From Neisseriaceae bacterium (GTDB taxonomy: Bacteria; Pseudomonadota; Gammaproteobacteria; Burkholderiales; Chromobacteriaceae): 64,000 nucleotides of DNA. Made by a program: the position numbers and the translations under genes. Below the pieces are notes generated by a model, which was not told the origin of the DNA, made no database searches, and saw only the letters and a program-made list of their open reading frames with translations. Shown in pieces: positions 57,787 through 64,000 of this stretch. Numbering within the stretch: the stretch's first letter is position 1; each line of letters begins with the position of its first letter. Location of the stretch: contig JAIYAC010000012.1 of the NCBI GenBank assembly GCA_027489245.1, positions 28,949 to 92,948 of the forward strand, given 5' to 3'.

Positions 57787-58124
57787 TGAGCCGGGAGAGC
57801 GGCAAGCTGTTTGAAGACCAGGCCTGCGCGTTCTTGCAGGCACAGGGCCTGGCCTTGCTGGCTCGCAACTGGCACTGCCGCTTTGGCGAAATAGACCTGA
57901 TCATGCAAGACGGCAAATACCGCGTATTTGTCGAAGTGCGCGCCCGCAGCAGCCACCACTACGGTGGCGCAGCAGCGAGCATCAGCGCGGCAAAATGCCG
58001 CAAATTACAGGCTGCGGCCAACCTTTACCTGAGCCAGCACCACCTCAACAGCCCCTGCCGTTTTGATGCAGTGCTGTTTGACGGCACGGCACCGCCGGTA
58101 TGGCTCAAGAACATCATCAGCTAG
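57786..58124 (+). CDS. yraN: YraN family (UPF0102) nuclease-fold protein
   Basis: A 112-residue restriction-endonuclease-like protein: GKLFEDQACAFLQAQGLALLARNWHCRFGEIDLIMQDG and VFVEVRAR carry the E-D-ExK-type residues. Function is not settled; processing of branched DNA is suggested for the family. Start overlaps the lpoA stop (TAATG). A repeat copy (58014-58025) is in frame. Confidence 0.92.
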   Translation: MSRESGKLFEDQACAFLQAQGLALLARNWHCRFGEIDLIMQDGKYRVFVEVRARSSHHYGGAAASISAAKCRKLQAAANLYLSQHHLNSPCRFDAVLFDGTAPPVWLKNIIS

Positions 58125-58156
58125 GCGCTGCGCCGGCTGAGCACAAAGGATAGACG

Positions 58157-58747
58157 ATGGATTTGATCGATCGCGCCAGCGGGCATTTCCGCGAAAGCAT
58201 CGCTACCCAGCAGCTGGTCATGGACGAGCTGGCACCGGCCATTGCCGTTGCCGCCGAGAAAATGGTGGCCAGCCTGATGAATGAAGGCAAGATCCTGGCC
58301 TGCGGTAACGGCGGCGGCGCGGCCGTGGCCCACCATTTCGTTACCAGCATGCTGGGGCACTTCGAAAAAGAACGCCCTGGCCTGGCCGCCATGTCGCTAT
58401 CGCACGATAGCCCGGCGCTCACGGCCATTGGCAACCATTACGAGTTTGACCTGATCTACTCCAAGCAGGTACGGGCGATAGGTCACCACAATGATCTGCT
58501 GCTGGTGATTACCAGCTCCGGGCAATCCGCCAATATTGTGGAAGCGATCTATGCTGCCCACGAACGTGGTATGAGCGTAATTGCCCTGACCGGCAACGAT
58601 GGGGGCCAGGTAGCCGAGATCCTGTCACCCGAAGACCTGCACCTGAACGTGGCGGTAACCCGCACTGCCCGTATTCAGGAAATACACCTGCTGGTAATCC
58701 ACGCCCTGTGCGATGCCATCGATTACATGCTGCTGGGAGGAGACTGA
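58157..58747 (+). CDS. diaA: SIS-domain protein DiaA (phosphoheptose isomerase-like)
   Basis: A 196-residue single-SIS protein: LACGNGGGAAVAHHFVTSMLG and VITSSGQSANIVEAIYAAHERGM. In E. coli DiaA promotes DnaA assembly at oriC; GmhA-type isomerase is the paralogous alternative. The yraN-diaA-dolP context favours DiaA. AGGA precedes the ATG. Confidence 0.88.
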   Translation: MDLIDRASGHFRESIATQQLVMDELAPAIAVAAEKMVASLMNEGKILACGNGGGAAVAHHFVTSMLGHFEKERPGLAAMSLSHDSPALTAIGNHYEFDLIYSKQVRAIGHHNDLLLVITSSGQSANIVEAIYAAHERGMSVIALTGNDGGQVAEILSPEDLHLNVAVTRTARIQEIHLLVIHALCDAIDYMLLGGD

Positions 58748-59323
58748 ATGACACCCCGCCTGATAAGCCTGACCCTGGCCACCCTGGTGGCAGCCAACCT
58801 GAGCGCCTGCTTCCCCCTGGTGGCCGGCGGGGTTGCCGCCAGCGCGCTGGTGGTGACCGACCGACGCACCAGTGGTACCTATGTAGAAGACCAGGGTATC
58901 GAGCTGAAAGCCACACGCCAGCTCAGCGAGCGTTTTGCCGGCAGCCACGTGAACGCCACCAGCTACAACCGTGCCGTCCTGCTCACCGGCGAAGCACAAA
59001 GCGAAGCCCAGAAGGCCGATATCGAGCTGATGGCCAGGGGGATTCCCAATGTAAGGCGTGTCTACAACCACTTGGTTATCGCCCCGGTCACCACGCTGGC
59101 ACAGCGTAACAACGACACCTGGCTAACCACCAAGGTACGTGCCCGCCTGCTGGAAGGCCAGGGCTACCCGCCCAATGCCATCAAGGTGGTCACCGAGCGT
59201 GGCGTGGTTTACCTGCTGGGCCTGGTCAGCGATGCGGAAGGCGAAGCGGCAGCACAGGTAGCCGCCAAAACGGCTGGCGTGCGCCAAGTCGTTACCTTGT
59301 TCGACCCGATTACCACACCGTAA
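58748..59323 (+). CDS. dolP: BON-domain outer-membrane lipoprotein DolP (YraP)
   Basis: A 191-residue lipoprotein with lipobox LSAC near residue 21. Two BON domains follow (about 45-115 and 120-190; TYVEDQGIELKATRQLSERF, NDTWLTTKVRARLLEGQGYPPNAIKVVTERGVVYLLGLVSDAEGEAAAQVA). It supports outer-membrane integrity. Immediately follows diaA. Confidence 0.93.
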   Translation: MTPRLISLTLATLVAANLSACFPLVAGGVAASALVVTDRRTSGTYVEDQGIELKATRQLSERFAGSHVNATSYNRAVLLTGEAQSEAQKADIELMARGIPNVRRVYNHLVIAPVTTLAQRNNDTWLTTKVRARLLEGQGYPPNAIKVVTERGVVYLLGLVSDAEGEAAAQVAAKTAGVRQVVTLFDPITTP

Positions 59324-59336
59324 GCTCAATCCCCAA

Positions 59337-59369
59337 CAAAACACCGGGTCTATGCCCGGTGTTTTGTTT
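59337..59369. terminator. Bidirectional rho-independent terminator
   Basis: AAAACACCGGG and CCCGGTGTTTT pair around TCTATG, between convergent dolP and the EAL gene. Confidence 0.9.
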
Positions 59370-59385
59370 GATACGCTAGCCGCGT

Positions 59386-60576
59386 TTACTTGGGCAGCAT
59401 CACATCCGAGCACAGTACGTGCATTTGCTCGTCGATCTCGATCGCCATCGACAGGGTCACGCAGGTGCGCGTGTCTGTCATCGACAGGTAGGGCTCGCTC
59501 ATATACAGCACACCCGGCTGATCGATAGCATGCTGGAAATAGCTACGGCGCGACCACACAGCCCCGGTGGTGTCTTCCAGCGGGGCAAAGCGCAGGCGAT
59601 TTACCTCGGACAATTCGCGCACATTCAGGTTACGCCCCAGCTGGCGGCCTTCCTGATCCAGCAAGAAGCAACGAATCACATCCGGCAGGTTCAGCATGGG
59701 CTGTGCGGCCAACCTGAACTCGTTGCCCTGCATCAGGGCAATAGCGGTTTGCACAAAGGCCTGGCGCGATAGCTCCAGCTGGCGGCGGTTCAGCTTGCGG
59801 CGCAGCAGCTCGCGGTTCATCAGCTCGTCCCACTTGGCGTCCAGCCGCGGGGTGATCTGCTCGTCCCGGTCTGGCACCACGGCGGGCATGGCGACATAGA
59901 AGCCTTGCACCAGATCACAGCCGGAATCCAGCGCCACCACCACATCAGACTCGCTTTCTACCCCTTCCACCACCACCAGCGCACCAATCTCGTGCATCAG
60001 CCGCACCAGACGCGACAAAAGCGTGCGTGTACGCTGCTGATTCACCGCACTGCGCAGCAGGTGGCGGTCAAACTTGATGAAGTCCGGCTCCAGGCTACAC
60101 ACCCGGTCCAGGTTGGAGTGGCCTACACCAAAATCATCAATCGCCAGCAAACAGCCCTGCTCGCGCAGCAGTGCCACCCCTTCCAGCAGGCCGGCATCCA
60201 GCTCCAGCGCCTGCTCCAGCACCTCCAACACAATCAGCTGCGGCGGAATACCTGACTCGGCAATGATCTGCTGCAGCTGCTGCACATAGTTCAGGTCGGC
60301 TAGCGTCACTGCGTCGATATTGAGAAACAGCCAGCGCTGGGCTGCCGGTGTGCGGGCAAAGTGCTGGCAGTGCGCACGTACCACGGCCAAGTCCATCGCG
60401 GCACGGTCATCGCGGCGGATATAGCGCTCGTACACCTGTGGCGGGCTCAGCGCCATGCCTTGTTCAGAGGCACGCAGCAGCGCCTCCATCCCCACCGTAC
60501 GGCGGTGGGCCAGGCTATAAATGGGCTGAAAGTGGGAGTCTAGCGACAAGCCATCCCGCATCGGTAAGTTTTCCAC
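59386..60576 (-). CDS. EAL-domain c-di-GMP phosphodiesterase with C-terminal sensor domain
   Basis: A 396-residue cytoplasmic protein. The N-terminal EAL domain retains the residues needed for c-di-GMP hydrolysis: EALLR at 31-35, N86, E118, DD at 147-148, K168, E204 and Q224. Residues ~240-396 resemble a Cache/PDC-like sensor (FVQTAIALMQGNEFRLAAQPMLNLPDVIRCFLLDQEG...). The GTG at 60576 is chosen because GGAG precedes it by seven bases. It is immediately upstream of the adhesin terminator and could lower c-di-GMP to trigger LapG release of the adhesin. Confidence 0.88.
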   Translation of the reverse strand: MENLPMRDGLSLDSHFQPIYSLAHRRTVGMEALLRASEQGMALSPPQVYERYIRRDDRAAMDLAVVRAHCQHFARTPAAQRWLFLNIDAVTLADLNYVQQLQQIIAESGIPPQLIVLEVLEQALELDAGLLEGVALLREQGCLLAIDDFGVGHSNLDRVCSLEPDFIKFDRHLLRSAVNQQRTRTLLSRLVRLMHEIGALVVVEGVESESDVVVALDSGCDLVQGFYVAMPAVVPDRDEQITPRLDAKWDELMNRELLRRKLNRRQLELSRQAFVQTAIALMQGNEFRLAAQPMLNLPDVIRCFLLDQEGRQLGRNLNVRELSEVNRLRFAPLEDTTGAVWSRRSYFQHAIDQPGVLYMSEPYLSMTDTRTCVTLSMAIEIDEQMHVLCSDVMLPK

Positions 60577-60672
60577 AGCAGCGCTCCAGCGAAAGATAGG
60601 GGCAGTATAGCAATTGCCGTTCCAGTGTATTGAAACTTGGCCGCATAGCGTGTGACGTTTGGTACAGGCATA

Positions 60673-60705
60673 AAAAAAGAGCCGGCAAGCCGGCTCTTTT
60701 TGCAC
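60673..60705 (-). terminator. Rho-independent terminator of the adhesin gene
   Basis: AAAAGAGCCGGC and GCCGGCTCTTTT pair around TT, with T runs on the minus strand. Confidence 0.92.
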
Positions 60706-60713
60706 CCCCAAGA

Positions 60714-63700
60714 TTACTGGTCGGTTTTCAGGTTGTTTTTCAACAGTTCGGTAATCACCTGCTGATCTGTACTACCCAGGCTGCCCAGCGTCACATCCTT
60801 CAGCAGAATGGTCTGGTCGGTCACGCTGGCTGCGTTAGCACCGTTGCTAGTGAAAGCACCACTGCTGCTGATCTGTACCAGCGTGTCGTTACCACTGGCC
60901 GAGAAGTGCAGGAACTGGGTGAGGTTGCCAGTGTTTTCACCCTGCAGCAGGTCGCGCAAGTCGAGCACGTCGCCACCGACACCGGTCTTGAAGTCGGTGA
61001 TGGTGTCTTGTGCAGGGGCACCTGCTGTACCACGATCCGCCAGGCTCCATTGGAAGGTATCCACCCCCAGGCCACCTGTCATGGTGTCGTTACCGCTGCC
61101 ACCGATCAGGGTATCGTTACCGGCGCCGCCATCCAGCAGGTCATTACCGCTACCGCCGCGCAGGGTGTCCGTGCCATCCGCGCCATACAGCTTGTCATGG
61201 CCGGCACCACCGTCGATGACATCGTTACCGTCACGACCCAGAATCAGGTCGGGTGCGGCAGTACCGGTCAGGGTTTCGCTGGCGGTAGTACCGATGGTGA
61301 CGTTGGTCTTATCGACGTACACGTTCACCGCCGACGACTGGGTATCACCGTCACGATCCGACACGGTGAAGTTCATGGTCTCGGTAATGCTGCTTGTTGC
61401 TAGCGTATCCGGTGCCTTGTAGGTGTAGGTACCGGCGTCCATGTCCACAATGAACTTGCCATTGTTGACCGTGGTAATGGTCCAGGTCTTGGTGCTGGCA
61501 TCGAACACGCCACCAGTCTGAGCCGTACCGTTGAACAGGTAAACCCGACCAGCCACTTGTACCGAGGCGATATACGCGCCGCCATCAGCACCCACCTGAC
61601 CGGACAACAAGCCACCGCTTACCAACTGGCCGCCCACTGGCGCCTGTACGGTGCTACCCAGTACGCTATCCAGCTGATCAAAGCTCGATACTCGCACGCC
61701 GTCGGTATTCACCGAAGACTGGCCATCGTAGGCAATCGGGTGCAGGTAGGTGGTATCGGTAATGCCCGAGCCCATGCCGATAGCAAACGATTTCACCTGA
61801 TTGCTCAGCAGGAAGTCTTTCCAGCTGGCTTCTTCGGTTGCCTGGATGCCGGCATCTACGCCATCCGGCGAGCCACCGTTACCGTTTTGGCTACCTGTCA
61901 GCGTGGCATCGTTGCCGCTACCGAAAGTCGGCACGCCATCCGTGAAGAAATAGGCCACGTTCTGCGCATTACTCAGCTTGCCGCTGGTATTGAAGGCGGT
62001 CATGGTGGTGTTGAGCGCCGCATCGTAGTTGGTACCGCCACCGGCACTCAGCGTATCCAGATAGGTCTTGGCTTGGGCAATGGTAAGCCAAGCCGTACCC
62101 ATCTGCGCCGTTTCGGTATCGCCGCCAAATTTCACCAGGCTGACACGCACATCACCAAACTCGTCGTAACGGTCCAGCAGGGTTTTCACCGAAGCAATCG
62201 CACTTTGCAGGCGCGTTTGGCCACCCACACCATCCGTTGCAGACATCGAACCGGACACATCCAGCGTGATCAACAGGTTGGTGTTGGTCATCGCAATGTT
62301 GGCATCCTGGCTGGCAATCACTGCCGGCGCATCATCTTCCACATTCACGGTCAGCGTACCAGTAGTCGAGGCGGTACCAGCCGTAGCTTTGACACCCACG
62401 CTCAGTGACAGCACGTTTTCACTATTACCGCTGGCATGGTCTAGTGGCTTCACCAGGTTGACCGTGTACTTGCCCGTATTGTCGATGGTGATGGTAGCTA
62501 CGGTCTGGCCACCTGCCGTTGCCGTCAGGGTGTTGGTGTTGTTGCCGCTCCAGGTCACGGTCTGGCCACCGCTGGTCAGCGCGGTGGTCGGTGCCGTCAG
62601 CACCACACTGCTGATGGCATCGCCATCCGGGTCCACAATCAACATGGTGCCGGTGGCAGTCTTGCTATTGGTGGTATCGCTCGGGTTGCCCGTGTTGTCT
62701 GCCAACCCACCGGCCAGACCTTCTTCCGACACCGCAACAGTCGTTGCGGTAACGATAGGTGCATCCGCCAGCGGGTTTACTTTCACGGTGACCGTTGCCG
62801 TATCCGTACCACCCTTACCGTCCGACACCGTGTAGGTAAAGGTGGCGTCACCGTTGAAGTTGGCCGCAGGGGTAAACTGAACCTTGCCGTTAACCAGCGC
62901 CACGGTGCCATTGGTCGGGTTCTGTACCGACTGGATCTGCAACGTATCGCCGTTCTGATCTTTGTCGTTACCCAGCAGGCTAGCCGGCTCGATAGTCAGC
63001 ATGCTGTCTTCCATGGTGACCAGTGGGCCGCTGCCATACTGCGAATTCACGCCCAGCACCTGATAGGCACCGCCCTCAGGACGCAGCTCGGCTTTGAATA
63101 CGGCATTACCACCCTGATCCCAGTAGAAGATCTCGATGTTTTGTTCGCCACCCTGTGCAATGGTAAAGCTAGCGAACTCGCGCGTAGTCGGAGACTGGAT
63201 ACCGTCAAACTTGCCTACCTCCTGGCCATTGATGCGAATCACAAAGCCATCATCAGCGTAGACGCGGAAGTTATAAGTACCCGGGGCCAGGTTGATTTTG
63301 CCGGTCATCTGCACAATGGCATCCGACGTCGTGTTGTAGTTGGCCGTTGTTTGCAGATTAGTACCACTACCGCCCAGGAAGGTTGTCAGGTTACCGGTCG
63401 TACCCAGGTTGTTACTGATGGCAGTTTCGCCAAAATTCAGCGCATTGGTCTGGAATGTCGCCGTTGCTGCATTGTTCTTGGCAAAAGTCTCCACCTGGGC
63501 AATCGAGGTCAGGTTGGCACCATCAGTCCCCTCGCGGTAACCCCAGTACTTGCTGGTCAGCGTGGTCATCACATATTTGTCGTCGATGGCATCCGGTGCA
63601 TTGTTCAATGTCAGGTTATTACCGGTACCTGCATTGCCCGCCAGGTCGGTATAGCTGCCATTGTTCACGGTCACGACTGGCTGTGCCGTGCCACTCTGCA

Positions 63701-64000
63701 CCATCGTAGCAGTCCAGGTCTTGCCGCCATCAGTACTGGCCAGCGTAGCCGCATTCAGCGTGCCGCCAGTAACGGCCACGTCGCTGGCGGTAAAGCCGGT
63801 AACCGGCTCGCTGAAGGTAAAGGTCAGCGTAACGGTTTCACCCGGCGACAACGTACCGTCACTAGAAGTAATCACCAGCGACGGTGCGCCGGTGTCGACG
63901 GCGACGCTGTCGCTGCCGGCGGTACCCGGGTTGCCTGCGGCATCGGTGTAGCTGCCGTTGTTGACGGCCACGCTGGCGGTGCCGGTGAAGCCATCGGTCG
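60714..64000 (-). CDS. Large RTX adhesin (LapA-like), C-terminal part; 5' end outside window
   Basis: At least 1,095 residues of a type I secreted adhesin, open at the window edge. From N to C: Ig-like domains (to ~63590), a PA14-like carbohydrate-binding domain (~63560-63060, KYWGYREGTDG...FYWDQGGNAVFKAEL), a cadherin-like/tandem domain and a T1SS-143-type repeat (~63020-62320), a von Willebrand A domain with intact MIDAS (DVSGSMS at ~62261), a VCBS-like domain, RTX nonapeptides (GGxGxDxLx type, ~61270-61060) and a C-terminal secretion signal ending in the last ~80 residues. The LapG site would be near the missing N-terminus. Probably exported through the TolC-OmpA protein at 50407. Confidence 0.92.
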   Translation of the reverse strand, partial: TDGFTGTASVAVNNGSYTDAAGNPGTAGSDSVAVDTGAPSLVITSSDGTLSPGETVTLTFTFSEPVTGFTASDVAVTGGTLNAATLASTDGGKTWTATMVQSGTAQPVVTVNNGSYTDLAGNAGTGNNLTLNNAPDAIDDKYVMTTLTSKYWGYREGTDGANLTSIAQVETFAKNNAATATFQTNALNFGETAISNNLGTTGNLTTFLGGSGTNLQTTANYNTTSDAIVQMTGKINLAPGTYNFRVYADDGFVIRINGQEVGKFDGIQSPTTREFASFTIAQGGEQNIEIFYWDQGGNAVFKAELRPEGGAYQVLGVNSQYGSGPLVTMEDSMLTIEPASLLGNDKDQNGDTLQIQSVQNPTNGTVALVNGKVQFTPAANFNGDATFTYTVSDGKGGTDTATVTVKVNPLADAPIVTATTVAVSEEGLAGGLADNTGNPSDTTNSKTATGTMLIVDPDGDAISSVVLTAPTTALTSGGQTVTWSGNNTNTLTATAGGQTVATITIDNTGKYTVNLVKPLDHASGNSENVLSLSVGVKATAGTASTTGTLTVNVEDDAPAVIASQDANIAMTNTNLLITLDVSGSMSATDGVGGQTRLQSAIASVKTLLDRYDEFGDVRVSLVKFGGDTETAQMGTAWLTIAQAKTYLDTLSAGGGTNYDAALNTTMTAFNTSGKLSNAQNVAYFFTDGVPTFGSGNDATLTGSQNGNGGSPDGVDAGIQATEEASWKDFLLSNQVKSFAIGMGSGITDTTYLHPIAYDGQSSVNTDGVRVSSFDQLDSVLGSTVQAPVGGQLVSGGLLSGQVGADGGAYIASVQVAGRVYLFNGTAQTGGVFDASTKTWTITTVNNGKFIVDMDAGTYTYKAPDTLATSSITETMNFTVSDRDGDTQSSAVNVYVDKTNVTIGTTASETLTGTAAPDLILGRDGNDVIDGGAGHDKLYGADGTDTLRGGSGNDLLDGGAGNDTLIGGSGNDTMTGGLGVDTFQWSLADRGTAGAPAQDTITDFKTGVGGDVLDLRDLLQGENTGNLTQFLHFSASGNDTLVQISSSGAFTSNGANAASVTDQTILLKDVTLGSLGSTDQQVITELLKNNLKTDQ

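Overview
The window looks like a chromosomal segment of a GC-rich, motile, respiring betaproteobacterium. The rsmI-lpoA-yraN-diaA-dolP order, the parAB/rsmG/mnmG block next to the F-type ATP synthase operon, the ornithine-lipid acyltransferase and the overall gene content fit the order Neisseriales, perhaps a Chromobacteriaceae relative such as Vogesella or Chromobacterium. This is inference; no rRNA or species marker is present. No insertion sequence, prophage or CRISPR array was seen.

Layout. 0-11 kb is housekeeping and metabolism: an aminopropyltransferase-like protein with ttcA, a pteridine reductase, a MidA-type methyltransferase, two identical tRNA-Met genes with promoter and terminator, GNAT and isochorismatase-like proteins, a 2OG-Fe(II) oxygenase, cysE with a DUF1835 gene, maf-rng, and a 3-hydroxybutyrate dehydrogenase. 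11-18 kb is sensory: two membrane chemoreceptors, a solute-binding protein, tcdA, and a two-gene unit pairing a soluble degenerate chemoreceptor with an ODP-type di-iron oxygen sensor. 18-29 kb holds threonine aldolase with a TauE/SafE exporter, an Ivy lysozyme inhibitor, a prolyl oligopeptidase, a YjdM protein, a small envelope/stress cluster (SYLF lipoprotein, Lmo0937-like peptide, PRC-barrel protein), an Aer-like receptor and an orphan gene bracketed by two copies of a ~130 bp repeat. 29-45 kb is an origin-proximal block, all on the minus strand: mnmG, rsmG, parA, parB, atpIBEFHAGDC, glmU, a DeoR-type regulator and glmS. 45-64 kb carries olsB, trmO, a Tim44-like protein, a c-di-GMP-controlled adhesion system and the rsmI/lpoA/yraN/diaA/dolP cluster.

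The adhesion genes belong together. LapG (periplasmic cysteine protease) and LapD (degenerate GGDEF-EAL c-di-GMP receptor) sit beside a TolC-type outer-membrane factor that is fused to a C-terminal OmpA peptidoglycan-binding domain. About 10 kb away is the C-terminal part of a large RTX adhesin (Ig-like, PA14, VWA, RTX and type I secretion signal), preceded by an EAL phosphodiesterase whose catalytic residues look intact. The adhesin N-terminus and the LapB/LapC transporter lie outside the window.

The strongest unexplained signal is a dispersed 13-mer, TGCGGCCAACCTT, present 14 times without mismatch. It also has shorter relatives, two back-to-back inverted pairs that make intergenic hairpins, and two copies fused to stop codons. 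Twelve of the 14 copies are on the plus strand. Its layout resembles the DNA uptake sequences of Neisseriaceae, but its sequence is unrelated to them.
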